DNA of 64,000 bases, from assembly GCF_900167135.1 (NCBI RefSeq), contig NZ_FUWZ01000002.1, positions 1,204,651-1,268,650 of the forward strand, given 5' to 3'. This document shows, piece after piece, positions 41,797 to 52,300 of the stretch. This stretch comes from Chitinophaga eiseniae (lineage in GTDB: Bacteria > Bacteroidota > Bacteroidia > Chitinophagales > Chitinophagaceae). Positions within the stretch are counted from its first letter, which is position 1. Each line of letters starts with the position of its first letter. The notes beneath the pieces were generated by a model that saw only the letters and a program-made list of their open reading frames with translations, was not told the DNA's origin and did no database searches. The position numbers were made by a program, and so were the translations under genes.

Positions 41797-42885
41797 TTAA
41801 AACCACACTGCCAGCGATGCCGTCACAGCTGCATTGTTGTTTTTAAGGTCTGTCCCTTTGATGAATGTTTTGTCCCTTCCGTTAAACATCCTTCCTTCTA
41901 CACGAAACATCACATTGCTGACGGGTGCAAAATCGAGGTTAAGGGAATAGCCGGTGGTCTGGAATCCATGCGGGGTATCTGTTGCGATCACCACGCCATC
42001 CGCGTCGTTAAAATACTCCACTCTTCCTGCCGCCGCCAGTTTATCCGTGAAAGCGTAGCGGGCAATGACAATGGGCGTATACCAGTTGGACAAGTCACTG
42101 CTGCCTTTTGCTTTCTGTTGCAGACCATAATCTATCCCCGCTATCAGACTGAATTTATCTGTTATACCAAAGGTACCATAAAGGTTGTTAAAATAACGCA
42201 TCCGGCGGGTGCTGTCGGGCAGGTCATTGCCTGCATAAGTGCTCCAGTTCAGCAACACTTTAGCGGATGGTTTGAAGGTGATCTGTGTACCGAAATTGGG
42301 TGTCTGATTACCGTCTACCCGTTTGGTACGCTGCCAGCCGTTGAGGTACATAGCGGCGAATGACCATTTATCATTGGGCGTCCAGGTGATTTTGGCGCCG
42401 GTTTCATAGTAGGGAGAGTTTTCCGCCAGCATACTACGGGTAAGGGTATAGCAGTCTTTCCCGATAGCGCTTTCAAAGCCGATGTGGGCGGGCATGATAC
42501 CGGCATCGATCCACACGTTTTTGCCCACCCTCACGCCTACATTCGCTTCGTAGACGTACTGGAAAATGGAAGGCTCGGCCGCCAGGTTGTACTGGGCATA
42601 AGTGCCCGCCATCAGCGCGATGTTACCGCGTACCCGGTCGGAAGTATAGTTGGCTTTCAGCATGGCGAGGTTCAGGTTCAGCTCATTGTGCCGGTTGAAA
42701 TTATACAGGAAACCGGGCCTGGTATGATTGGCCGGCTGGTTAAAATCATAGCTGTAATAGGCTTCGGCATAACCGGAAAATGTCAGCTTACCTTTCTCTT
42801 TTTCTTTCTCTGTAGTTGGTTCCGTTTGGGCAAAAAGGGTGATAGTAGCGGCCAGAACAGCTACCAGCAATAAAATCTTCTTCAT
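41797..42885 (-). CDS. Outer-membrane porin of the kdp cluster
   Basis: A 362-residue exported beta-barrel protein. Signal peptide MKKILLLVAVLAATITLFAQ; mature barrel with many aromatic-rich strands (LTFSGYAEAYYSYDFNQPAN, WSFAAMYLNGWQRT, YSLNLDFAPVSNVMFRVEGR) ending in LAVWF. It resembles the porins (DUF1597/BBP2-type) found beside kdp genes in Bacteroidota, where it may let K+ across the outer membrane (inference). It lies 55 bp downstream of kdpC. Confidence 0.8.
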   Translation of the reverse strand: MKKILLLVAVLAATITLFAQTEPTTEKEKEKGKLTFSGYAEAYYSYDFNQPANHTRPGFLYNFNRHNELNLNLAMLKANYTSDRVRGNIALMAGTYAQYNLAAEPSIFQYVYEANVGVRVGKNVWIDAGIMPAHIGFESAIGKDCYTLTRSMLAENSPYYETGAKITWTPNDKWSFAAMYLNGWQRTKRVDGNQTPNFGTQITFKPSAKVLLNWSTYAGNDLPDSTRRMRYFNNLYGTFGITDKFSLIAGIDYGLQQKAKGSSDLSNWYTPIVIARYAFTDKLAAAGRVEYFNDADGVVIATDTPHGFQTTGYSLNLDFAPVSNVMFRVEGRMFNGRDKTFIKGTDLKNNNAAVTASLAVWF

Positions 42886-42940
42886 AAATTTTATATAGGT
42901 TAGATAGATTTCCGGTGATGGCTCACCGGAAACCTGTTAT

Positions 42941-43504
42941 TTATTTTAACTCGTCGAGGGCGACATTCAGTTTGAGTACATTGACAGTAGAAGGGCCAAA
43001 CATACCCAACATAGGCGCCTGGGTATTGGCGTCTACCAGCTGTTTCAGTTTCTCCGGCGCCATGCCCCTGGCTTTGGCCACACGGGCAATCTGCACGTAA
43101 GCAGCAGCAGGAGAGAGGTGCGGGTCCAGACCACTGGCAGAAGCGGTCACCAGTTCTGCCGGGATATCTGCTTTTTTCACGTCCGGGTTGTGCGCGAGGA
43201 AAGTGTCTGTTCTCTCGGCCACGGTTTTCAGATAGTCCGGGTTGCCAGGCGCTTTGTTGGAGCCACCGGAGCCGGCGGCGTTATAATCCACAGCGCTCGG
43301 GCGGGACCAGAAGTATTTATCATCGGTGAACTTCTGTCCTATATTTTCATACCCTACTACTTTTCCATTATGCGTTACCGTTACACCGCCGCCTTTACCG
43401 GGCGCCATTTTAGCGATACCGGCTATGAAGAGCGGGTAGATGCCTGCCAGCAGTACCAGCAGGAGAACGGTCAGTTTAACAGAGGGCAGGAGATACTTCT
43501 TCAT
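42941..43504 (-). CDS. kdpC: KdpC, K+-ATPase subunit C
   Basis: A 187-residue protein with a single N-terminal membrane segment (LTVLLLVLLAGIYPLFIAGI) and the KdpC motifs YFWSRPSAVDYNAAGSGGSN, ELVTASASGLDPHLSPAAAY and VNVLKLNVALDEL. It stabilises the KdpA-KdpB complex and increases ATP affinity (family knowledge). It lies 28 bp after kdpB. Confidence 0.95.
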   Translation of the reverse strand: MKKYLLPSVKLTVLLLVLLAGIYPLFIAGIAKMAPGKGGGVTVTHNGKVVGYENIGQKFTDDKYFWSRPSAVDYNAAGSGGSNKAPGNPDYLKTVAERTDTFLAHNPDVKKADIPAELVTASASGLDPHLSPAAAYVQIARVAKARGMAPEKLKQLVDANTQAPMLGMFGPSTVNVLKLNVALDELK

Positions 43505-43532
43505 TTTCTTATTTTTTTATTTTCCCATTTTA

Positions 43533-45581
43533 CTACATAAAGAGCGCGATCAGCATATCAATCAGTTTGATACCGATGAAGGGAGCGATAACGCCGCCTA
43601 CACCATATATCAGCAGATTCCGGCGAAGCAGTGCGCTGGCGCCGATAGGCTTGTAGGCCACGCCGCGCAATGCCAGCGGAATAAGCATAGGAATAATGAT
43701 CGCGTTGAAGATCACGGCGCTGAGAATAGCTGTTTCAGGGCTGTGCAGCTTCATGATATTGATACCCTGTAAAGCAGGGATAGAGGCAACGAAGAGCGCT
43801 GGTACGATGGCGAAGTATTTCGCCACATCGTTAGCGATGGAGAAAGTGGTGAGGGTGCCGCGTGTCATCAGCAGCTGTTTACCGATTTCCACGATCTCGA
43901 TCAGCTTGGTGGGGTCGTTGTCCAGGTCCACCATGTTACCGGCTTCTTTGGCCGCCTGGGTACCGCTGTTCATGGCCACGCCCACATCGGCCTGGGCCAG
44001 GGCGGGGGCGTCGTTGGTACCGTCGCCCATCATGGCTACCAGCCGGCCTTCCTGCTGTTCCTTGCGGATGTACGTCATCTTGTCTTCCGGTTTCGCTTCC
44101 GCGATGAAGTCGTCCACACCGGCTTTGGTGGCAATGTATTTGGCGGTGAGCGGGTTGTCACCGGTGACCATTACGGTTTTCACGCCCATTTTACGAAGGC
44201 GTTCAAAGCGCTCGCTGATACCGGGTTTGATGATATCCTGCAGTTCGATGACGCCCTGTACTTTACTGTTGAGGGCCACTACCAGCGGAGTACCGCCGTC
44301 GCGGGAGATCGCCTCCACGCGGGCTTGCGTATCTTCCGGGAAGCGGAAGCCTTCTTTTTCGGTGAGCTTCCTGATAGCATCATAAGCGCCTTTGCGGATA
44401 CGGTTGCCATCGGCCAGGTCGATACCGCTGCTGCGGGTTTCGGCGGTGAATTTCACCAGGCTGGCGCCGCTCACGGTCAGTTTGCTGACAATGTCTTTGC
44501 CGGCCAGTTCCACGATGGACTTACCTTCCGGCGTTTCGTCCGACAGGGAGCTGAGGGCGCACAGCCGGATAAACTCTTCCGGTGCATGACCATTGGAAGG
44601 ATAAAAATTGGTGGCTTTACGGTTACCGATAGTGATGGTACCGGTTTTGTCCAGCAGCAACACGTCAATGTCGCCGGCTGTTTCCACAGCTTTCCCGGAT
44701 TTGGTGATCACATTGGCGCGCAGCGCGCGGTCCATACCGGCAATACCGATAGCGGAAAGCAGCCCGCCGATGGTAGTGGGGATCAGACAGACAAACAGGG
44801 AGATAAAAGCCGCGATGGTGATCGGTGTCTGCGCATAGTCCGCAAATGGTTTCAGCGTCACACATACAATGATGAACACGAGCGTGAAGCTGGCCAACAG
44901 GATAGTCAGCGCAATTTCGTTCGGTGTTTTCTGACGGCTGGCGCCTTCTACCAGGGCAATCATTTTGTCGAGGAAGGATTCGCCCGGCTCGGTGGTCACC
45001 CGTACTTTGATATGGTCAGACAGTACCTTGGTACCGCCCACTACACTGGATTTGTCACCGCCGGCTTCACGGATCACCGGTGCAGATTCACCGGTGATAG
45101 CCGATTCGTCGATGCTGGCAAGTCCCTGGACGATCTCCCCGTCGGCCGGGATGATATCGCCCGGATCGCAAACGAAAATATCGCCTTTGCGCAGGGAAGA
45201 AGAAGAAACCACTTTCACTTCGTTGGTGAAAATTTCTCCTATCAGCTCTACTTTTTTGGCAGGTGTTTCTTCCCTGGTGCGGCGCAGGCTCTCTGCCTGC
45301 GCTTTGCCGCGTGCTTCTGCAATGGCTTCGGCGAAGTTGGCAAACAGCACAGTAAGGAAGAGTATGATAAAGACGATGAAGTTGTAAGTTGCACTACCCT
45401 GGTCCGTGTTTTTGGTAAAGGCAGCGTACAGGGCAACGATCAGCATCACCACCGTACCCACCTCCACGGTAAACATCACCGGGTTTTTGATCATCAGTCT
45501 CGGATTCAGTTTCACGAAGGACTGCTTCAGGCTTTGCAGCACCTGCTCCTTCGGAAACAATGTATTATCTCTTTTCTTCAT
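43533..45581 (-). CDS. kdpB: KdpB, K+-transporting P-type ATPase
   Basis: A 682-residue P-type ATPase. The phosphorylated Asp is in LLDKTGTITIGNRKAT (near 309); the actuator loop is DESAITGESAPV, the nucleotide domain has KGAYDA, and the hinge is MVTGDNPLTAKYIA and MMGDGTNDAPALAQADVGVA. Length and motifs agree with functional KdpB. It hydrolyses ATP to drive K+ import through KdpA under K+ limitation. It lies in the order kdpF-A-B-C. Confidence 0.97.
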   Translation of the reverse strand: MKKRDNTLFPKEQVLQSLKQSFVKLNPRLMIKNPVMFTVEVGTVVMLIVALYAAFTKNTDQGSATYNFIVFIILFLTVLFANFAEAIAEARGKAQAESLRRTREETPAKKVELIGEIFTNEVKVVSSSSLRKGDIFVCDPGDIIPADGEIVQGLASIDESAITGESAPVIREAGGDKSSVVGGTKVLSDHIKVRVTTEPGESFLDKMIALVEGASRQKTPNEIALTILLASFTLVFIIVCVTLKPFADYAQTPITIAAFISLFVCLIPTTIGGLLSAIGIAGMDRALRANVITKSGKAVETAGDIDVLLLDKTGTITIGNRKATNFYPSNGHAPEEFIRLCALSSLSDETPEGKSIVELAGKDIVSKLTVSGASLVKFTAETRSSGIDLADGNRIRKGAYDAIRKLTEKEGFRFPEDTQARVEAISRDGGTPLVVALNSKVQGVIELQDIIKPGISERFERLRKMGVKTVMVTGDNPLTAKYIATKAGVDDFIAEAKPEDKMTYIRKEQQEGRLVAMMGDGTNDAPALAQADVGVAMNSGTQAAKEAGNMVDLDNDPTKLIEIVEIGKQLLMTRGTLTTFSIANDVAKYFAIVPALFVASIPALQGINIMKLHSPETAILSAVIFNAIIIPMLIPLALRGVAYKPIGASALLRRNLLIYGVGGVIAPFIGIKLIDMLIALFM

Positions 45582-45606
45582 GGTAATTGTTCGTTATAGT
45601 TTATCA

Positions 45607-47322
45607 TCAGTACAGGGAGAAATACTCTGCAATCGGGCCCAGCGCCAGTGCAGGGAAATAGGACAAGGCAGTCAGTACCACGATCACGGCGAACGTCATA
45701 GCGCCAAAAGTGATCGAATCTGTACGCAGGGTACCGGCGGATTCCGGGATATATTTTTTAGATGCCATAATACCCGCGATAGCCAAAGGACCGATGATCG
45801 GCAGGTACCTGCCCAGTATCAGCACAAAGCCGGTGGATACGTTCCAGAATACGTTGCCGTCGCCAAGGCCTTCAAAACCGGAGCCGTTGTTGGCGTTGGC
45901 AGAAGTATATTCATACAGCATCTCGGAGAAACCGTGGTAGCCGGGGTTGTTCAGCCAGGCTGACGGCTTCACGGCCCAGTTGGCCTCCGGGTGATGAGCC
46001 AGTACCCAGGAGGAGAGGGCCGTGCCCGCCAATATCAGGAAGGGTGACAGCAGCGTAATGATAGCCGCGATCTTCACCTCTCTGGCCTCCAGCTTATGTC
46101 CCATCAGTTCAGGTGTACGGCCTACCATCAGACCGGAAATAAACACCGCGATGATGATAAAAATGTAATAGTTGAGAATACCCACACCGCAACCGCCATA
46201 GAAGCAGTTCAGCATCATACCCAGCAGCTCCATCATACCGGTCATCGGCATGGTGCTGTCATGGAAGCCGCAGACTGAACCAGTGGAGATAATCGTGGTA
46301 ACGGTACTCCAGTAACCGGTGGCAGCAGGCCCAAAGCGGACCTCCTTGCCTTCCATGGCGCCGGTAGCCTGTTGTATGCCCATGTGCGCAATAGCCGGAT
46401 TACCATTTATTTCTGCCATCATGGTAGGTATCAGCAGGCATATCATCCCGATGGTCATCACCCCGAAAATGACATAGGCAAATTTGCGGCGGTTGATGAA
46501 CATCCCCAGCGCGAATACCATGGCGATAGGAATCACTACCTGCGCAACCATTTCTGTCATCCAGGTAACATAGTTGGGGTTCTCCAGCGGATGGGAGGAG
46601 TTTACTCCAAACCATCCACCACCGTTGGTGCCCAGATGTTTGATGGCCACGAAACCGGCAGCAGGGCCGCGGGATACATTCACAGTGTCACCTTGCATCG
46701 TTACCACCGTGTCTTTACCGTCGAAGCTGGCGGGCGTTCCGTTAAACGCCAGTATCAAGGCTATAATAACGCAGAAGGGTAAAAGGATACGGGTGTTGGT
46801 CTTCAGGAAAATATCCCAGAAGTTGCCCAGTTTGGTGGTGGTCTTTTCCTTAAATGCTTTGAATACGACGATCAGCGCGGCGATACCGGTGGCAGCGCTC
46901 ACAAACTGCAGGAAAGCCAGTACAAACAACTGGGTGAGATAGGTCATCCCTGTTTCACCGGAGTAGTGCTGCAGGTTACAGTTCACCAGGAAACTGATGG
47001 CGGTGTTAAACGCCAGGTCCGCCGATTGTCCCGGATTGCCATCGGGGTTCAGCGGTAGCTTGTCCTGGAACATCAGCATAAAAAAGGCATAGACAAACCA
47101 CACCAGATTGATGGTCAGCAACGCTTTTAAATGTTCTTTCCAGGTCATTTCCTCTTTGGGATTGATCCCGGAAATCTTAAAGAACAGCCGCTCCATGGGA
47201 GCCATAAAATCGGACCAGGTTTTTTCGCCTTTGAATACCTTTACGATATACCTTGCCAGTGGCCAGGCCAGTAGTAATGTTAGTCCATAGGTGGCAATAA
47301 CGCCTAAAATTTCTGTTGTCAT
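45607..47322 (-). CDS. kdpA: KdpA, K+-binding channel-like subunit
   Basis: A 571-residue protein with about ten membrane segments and the four selectivity-filter-like loops of the SKT superfamily (for example CNLQHYSGETG, GTNGGGWFGVNSSHPLENPN, STGSVCGFHDS, ANNGSGFEGL). It selects K+ for the Kdp pump. It follows the small kdpF by 50 bp. Confidence 0.97.
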   Translation of the reverse strand: MTTEILGVIATYGLTLLLAWPLARYIVKVFKGEKTWSDFMAPMERLFFKISGINPKEEMTWKEHLKALLTINLVWFVYAFFMLMFQDKLPLNPDGNPGQSADLAFNTAISFLVNCNLQHYSGETGMTYLTQLFVLAFLQFVSAATGIAALIVVFKAFKEKTTTKLGNFWDIFLKTNTRILLPFCVIIALILAFNGTPASFDGKDTVVTMQGDTVNVSRGPAAGFVAIKHLGTNGGGWFGVNSSHPLENPNYVTWMTEMVAQVVIPIAMVFALGMFINRRKFAYVIFGVMTIGMICLLIPTMMAEINGNPAIAHMGIQQATGAMEGKEVRFGPAATGYWSTVTTIISTGSVCGFHDSTMPMTGMMELLGMMLNCFYGGCGVGILNYYIFIIIAVFISGLMVGRTPELMGHKLEAREVKIAAIITLLSPFLILAGTALSSWVLAHHPEANWAVKPSAWLNNPGYHGFSEMLYEYTSANANNGSGFEGLGDGNVFWNVSTGFVLILGRYLPIIGPLAIAGIMASKKYIPESAGTLRTDSITFGAMTFAVIVVLTALSYFPALALGPIAEYFSLY

Positions 47323-47372
47323 TTCTAATTAATTAAAAAGCATGTTGCATGCGGCCACAGATAAAGGCCATC

Positions 47373-47450
47373 TCAGAATTTCTCCGGTTTCAGCAATACA
47401 TATATCATGTAGCCGAAGACCAATATTGATAACACGAATAAAGCGGTCAT
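47373..47450 (-). CDS. kdpF: KdpF, small K+-ATPase subunit
   Basis: A 25-residue one-helix membrane peptide (MTALFVLSILVFGYMIYVLL, then KPEKF). The terminal K-P-E-K/R-F is the usual KdpF signature and its place before kdpA is standard. KdpF stabilises the pump (family knowledge). Confidence 0.88.
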   Translation of the reverse strand: MTALFVLSILVFGYMIYVLLKPEKF

Positions 47451-47464
47451 AACAGATTTGTTTA

Positions 47465-47548
47465 TCAGATTTTTTCAAAATAATCGACAGCGGCAAAGAA
47501 CAGGGCAAAGCAGGCCAGTCCCGCGAGTACCAGTAATACAGTCATCAT
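47465..47548 (-). CDS. Small membrane peptide upstream of kdpF
   Basis: A 27-residue ORF (MMTVLLVLAGLACFALFFAA, then VDYFEKI) with one membrane helix, 14 bp before kdpF. Its hydrophobic helix and DYFEKI end look like a translated peptide. It may be a further Kdp accessory subunit (inference). Confidence 0.55.
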   Translation of the reverse strand: MMTVLLVLAGLACFALFFAAVDYFEKI

Positions 47549-47558
47549 AAAAATTGTT

Positions 47559-47900
47559 TTAAAGCGCTATTGTTTGTAAATGTTGAATTCTGACAGTCCT
47601 GAGAGAAGAAGGTAACATGTCCCGGTGATGCGTACACAGTATAGGAGACAACGCATATATAAATACACTTTCAATAGCATTCCGTAGCACACTGCTGCCA
47701 TTGCGGTACAGTACCCCGGCGACAGTAAAACAACGTTTCACTTCCTGTATTTGTTCGTGACGGATCATATTGCCGGTATAATCGGCAAATGTGTGGATCA
47801 CTTTGCTCACTCTTTCTTTGGCTGTCAGTTGCTCCATAGGAAATGACAAGCCGGGGATCTGTAAACCGATCAATTGTGAGATTTTCGAGTCTGGTAACAT
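47559..47900 (-). CDS. Conserved hypothetical protein upstream of kdp (DUF7674-like)
   Basis: About 113 residues, soluble and mostly helical. KVIHTFADYTGNMIRHEQIQ, KRCFTVAGVLYRNGSSVL and RNAIESVFIYALSPIL resemble a small Bacteroidota family that I recall as DUF7674, of unknown function. Start at ATG 47900 is favoured over 47933. It is 10 bp from the small membrane-peptide gene and probably belongs to the kdp operon as its first gene. Confidence 0.6.
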   Translation of the reverse strand: MLPDSKISQLIGLQIPGLSFPMEQLTAKERVSKVIHTFADYTGNMIRHEQIQEVKRCFTVAGVLYRNGSSVLRNAIESVFIYALSPILCTHHRDMLPSSLRTVRIQHLQTIAL

Positions 47901-48106
47901 GTGAATCAAATGTTTTGATACAATGACTGGCATACCAGCCAGATGCCAGTATTAAAAAAGGATTAGAAAATTCTTATAACTAATTGCAAATCAATTAAAT
48001 AAATCGAAACTCAAGTAATCCGGCAAAAAAGAAGAAAGGGGAAACCATGCAGAATCTGAAGGGTTGTTTCAAAAACGGAAGGGGATAGGTATTTTATTGT
48101 AACGCA

Positions 48107-48586
48107 TTAAAATGGAAGTACGCCAAAAACTGATGTATAGGGGTTATACAAATTAATAAACTGGAAATGTGGTGAATCAAGTTGCTTTAAAAGTTCATAA
48201 ATTTTTTGACTTTCTCCATCGGAGGAAAGATAGTACGCAACTTCGCCTTCTACATCAGCTGTAGCAAATAATTTGGTATCATTAGGGATTATATTGCGTT
48301 CATTTAATTTTAAACGCCCCTTATTTGAGAATATTAAATTAGCAAATACACCTGTTCGCTTGGCGTGATCAATATTATAGGTAAGTACTTTTAGGGATCT
48401 CAGCGGTAGTTCATCTACGGTACCACGCACACAATACTCCCCAATGGATATTGTTGAAATGTACATTGGGATGTCATTCTCAATAAAATATCTGAAATAG
48501 CCATCTGCATTAGCAAATAGAGGATCTCTTTCGTTGAGAAACCGGAGAAAAAAGCTTGTATCAAGTAAAACGCCCTTATGCATCAT
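48107..48586 (-). CDS. PIN-domain ribonuclease-like protein
   Basis: A 159-residue protein with the PIN pattern of acidic residues: D9 in VLLDTSFFLRFL, E50 in STISIGEYCVRG, D103 and D111 in IPNDTKLFATADVEG. PIN toxins cut RNA (family knowledge). It overlaps the preceding gene by 11 bp, a typical toxin-antitoxin order, though the partner is far larger than a normal antitoxin. The pair is more AT-rich than its neighbours, which suggests transfer. Confidence 0.75.
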   Translation of the reverse strand: MMHKGVLLDTSFFLRFLNERDPLFANADGYFRYFIENDIPMYISTISIGEYCVRGTVDELPLRSLKVLTYNIDHAKRTGVFANLIFSNKGRLKLNERNIIPNDTKLFATADVEGEVAYYLSSDGESQKIYELLKQLDSPHFQFINLYNPYTSVFGVLPF

Positions 48587-49361
48587 ACCCTCCTCTTAAT
48601 TCTCTTAACCAGGCATCAGCATCAAAACCTTTTTCCCAGTTATGACTGGCTTTTTTCCTCAGCGCGTTAAGGTAATCCTCGTCATACTTCGGATGATAAT
48701 CTATTAATTCTATAAATTTTAGGCTGGATTTATCGATTTCACCTGTTTCTGTATGTTGTTTTCCAACTGCCCTAATGCCATAGGGTTTATACAATAAGTT
48801 GTTCTCCAGCTTTTCCAGATAATCCTTAGATGTGTGAACGATAACTATACCCTGATCACTGGTTGATATATGTATGTTTGATTTGTCCTTCCCTCCCATA
48901 TTGGTTATTTTACCATAAAAATAGAACTCGGCATCAGCCCAAACACTTGTGGTACGGGAAAATCTGGTATTTTGATCTATGCTAACACTGTTACTGTTTT
49001 CAAGGGAAGTATTAATTTCGAAAACATATCGTTTTTTCCGAGCCATATCCTGAAAACATTCAAATGCCTTCGCTGTAGGTAAATCCAAAAAATCAATTGA
49101 TTGATCATGGGCAACTTGTCCAAGCACTGCATTAAACCCAATAATGTATTGAATTGATGTTTTGAAAATATGACGGACAGACCCTTTTTCCAGTTGGTAG
49201 GTAATTAGGGGTCTGTCTTTTTTATCATTGTTTGGACTCAACAAACTCTCTCCATATTCCAACACCTCCCTAATTTCCCTAATGTCATAATTATCCGGAC
49301 TCAGGTCAATATTACCTATTGACCCGGTTATCCTGATTTCTATATGACCAATTTTTTCCAC
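48576..49361 (-). CDS. Unknown partner protein of the PIN-domain protein
   Basis: A 261-residue protein that I do not recognise. It begins with strand-rich IGHIEIRITGSIGNIDLSPD, has a central helical part (LPTAKAFECFQDMARKKRYV) and strands with VWADAEFYFYGKITNMGGKD, and ends with an acidic and Trp-containing tail (KGFDADAWLRELRGGYDA). The tail resembles the toxin-binding end of some antitoxins (inference). It lies 38 bp after the SNF2 helicase gene and overlaps the PIN gene. Confidence 0.6.
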   Translation of the reverse strand: MEKIGHIEIRITGSIGNIDLSPDNYDIREIREVLEYGESLLSPNNDKKDRPLITYQLEKGSVRHIFKTSIQYIIGFNAVLGQVAHDQSIDFLDLPTAKAFECFQDMARKKRYVFEINTSLENSNSVSIDQNTRFSRTTSVWADAEFYFYGKITNMGGKDKSNIHISTSDQGIVIVHTSKDYLEKLENNLLYKPYGIRAVGKQHTETGEIDKSSLKFIELIDYHPKYDEDYLNALRKKASHNWEKGFDADAWLRELRGGYDA

Positions 49362-49399
49362 ATTCTAAATTTACATCAAAAAAAATTACTGCCATTGCT

Positions 49400-52300
49400 T
49401 TAGCTGAACAGGTACAACACATCTTCTTTGGTCAGCTTTTTCACAAAGCCGCTATCATCGGAGATGATCTCTTTCACCAGCGATTTTTTACGTTCCTGTA
49501 ACTGTAATATTTTTTCTTCTACCGTGTCTTTACAGATCATGCGGTAAGCGAAGATATTTTTCGTTTGCCCGATACGGTGAGTACGGTCTATCGCCTGTTG
49601 TTCCACGGCAGGGTTCCACCAGGGGTCTACGATATACACGTAGTCCGCTGCGGTAAGGTTCAGCCCCACGCCACCTGCTTTCAGGGAGATCAGGAACACC
49701 CTGCATTCGTCGTTATGCTGGAAGTTCTGGATGGCCTTCTCACGCTCCATGGTAGAGGTGCTGCCATCGAAGTACTCGTAGGGGATCTTCATATGTTGCA
49801 GCCTTTCGCGGATCAGGCCCAGCATACCGAGGAACTGGGAGAACACCAGCACTTTGTGGTTGCCGATATTTTCAGCGATCTCACGGGTAAGCTCATGCAG
49901 TTTCACGGAATGGTTAGGATACTGTTCCGTGTCGTTGAGGATAGCCGGTGAGTCGCAGATCTGGCGCAGTTTCATCAGGCCCTGCAGGATGGTCAGCTGT
50001 GAACGTTCCATGCCCTGGTCTTCGATAACGCCCAGGATCTTGGAGCGGTAGGTGTTCCGGTAAGCGTCGTAAATATGACGTTGTTCCGGGTCCATTTCGC
50101 AGAAGATAACGGTCTCGATTTTATCCGGCAGGTCTTTCGCCACCTGTTCTTTGGTACGGCGGAGGATAAACGGATAAATCAGTTTACGCAGGTGTTCTTT
50201 CCTTTCTTCATCCTGGAACTTGTCTATCGGCGTGGCGAACTCATTACGGAAGAAGTCCACGCTGCCCAGCATGCCCGGGTTCAGGAAGTTCATCTGTGCA
50301 TAGATATCGAAAGTATTGTTCTGCATGGGCGTACCGCTCAGCGCCAGCCTGTTTTTGGTTTGCAGGAGCTGGGCCGCTTTGGTCACTTTGGACTGCGGGT
50401 TTTTGATGGCCTGTGATTCATCCAGCACCACATAGTCAAACTCCAGTTTCATCAGTGTCTGGATATCGCTGCGCAGCGTACCGTAGGTGGTGATGATCAC
50501 ATCGAATTTGGCCAGTTCTTCCGAATCTTTGATACGGGTAGGGCCGTGATGGATGTGGTGTTTGATTTCCGGCGTGAACTTACGGATCTCATTTTCCCAG
50601 TTATAGATCAGGGTAGTGGGGCACACTACCAGCGCCATACATTTTCCGCCGTTTTTGTTCTTGTAATATTGGAGGAAGGTAAGCGCCTGGATGGTTTTAC
50701 CAAGACCCATGTCATCTGCCAGGATGCCACCCCATTTGATCTCATCGAGATAGTTGAGCCACTGGAAGCCGCTTTCCTGGTATGGACGCAGCGTAGCCTG
50801 CAGGTTGCGCGGCAGGGAGATGTTACGGATCTCGTCGAACTGCAACAGCTTTTTACGTTTCTGTTCCAGTTCTATTACTACCGCTTCATCATCGATGAAC
50901 TCATACAGTTCATCGATCACGCTGAAGTTATATTTACTGAGTTTAAGGCCTTTGTCTTTCTCTTCCCCTACTTTGAAGAGGAGCGAGTATTTGCGCAGCC
51001 ATTCTTCCGGCAGGAGGCCCAGGGAGCCGTCTGCCAGTTGCACGTAGTTCTGCTTGTTGGCCAGCGCGCTTTTAATGTCTTTGATGCTCACCTTCTGGTC
51101 GCCGTACAGCACTTCGATCTGTGCATCGAACCAGTCGATGCCTGAGCTGATCTGCAGATTGGTGACCGGCTTGTGGGAGCTGAATTTGAAGTTGCGCAGA
51201 TTATCGAAACCGAATACCCGCACGTTCATTTCTTTCAGGGCGTCGAAGAAGAGGAAGAACCAGTTGTTCTTCAGGGCTTCTTTGGCGCGCAGGTAGAAAT
51301 AGTGCTGGTTATCGTTCTGTGCGAAATTGGTATGCAGGGTGCGCAGGCGGCTGACAAAGGCATCTTCCGCTTCTTTGTTGCGGCGGATGACCAGTACTTT
51401 GTTACCTTCCTGCACGGTGATTTTCTCTTCTTCGTTCCATTCCACTTCCTGTCCGCGGTAAGCGAATCCCGGCTGGATGATGAAGGTTTCGCCCAGTTCT
51501 TTCAGGTATACGCGGCATTCCGGTTCGATGTCAGTCACCTCGGCGAGGAGTTCTTTGTCGAAGCGGATATCGTACTGCCGGCTTAAGGGCAACAGGTAGT
51601 CCTTGAGGTATACCGGCCATTCCTTGTTGGGAATTTTCAGTTTACCGCCACTCTGCTGGAAGAGCGCTACATGCAGGGCGTCCTGCGGGCTTTCAAACAG
51701 GTACAGCGTATTCTGGTAAAGGAACAGCAGCGGGCTTTCCCAGTTGTTTTTGGAGACGTCGATCAACTCACCTTCGATAGACACGTAGCAGCTGATTTCC
51801 ACGTTGGTGCTGCCGCTGTGGGTCTTGAGGATAAGTTTTAGCCTGTCGGCCCCTATCTGCAGGGGTTGCAGGTTTTTGGTTTTGAACTGCTGTCTGTTAG
51901 GGAGATGAAATACCAGTCCGTGTTCTGCCAGCTGCGGAAACAGTTTGGCCAGTTTGGGGTGCAGGTATTCCAGCATCAGTTCTTTGGTTTCGGTAGGCAG
52001 CTCTTCCGCATTTTCATGCGTGATATTTTCCCAGATGCCGGCGAACGGCGAGTTTTTACTGAGGAATTTGCTGACTTCCGGACCTTGCAGTTTACGGATG
52101 GGGGCGATGAGCTCCCGGTCTTTCTCCCGGTACTGATAAAAGTCAACGTATTTGGTGAGGTCCAGTTTGCTGGCCAGTGATACGAAGGCGGTCTGCTCAT
52201 CGTTCACCTCACCGCTGACGATATCTATTCTGAAGTAAGGGTATAATGTTTCGTTGGCGTTGAATACCGCGGCCAGGCGTTGCGTCACTGTCAGCGTCTC

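Noticed and set aside
44325..45599. 424-codon frame opposite kdpB, and a similar long frame opposite kdpD and the porin (40897-42363)
   Set aside because: Both are mirror frames of GC-rich conserved kdp genes; the translated sequences show no domain.
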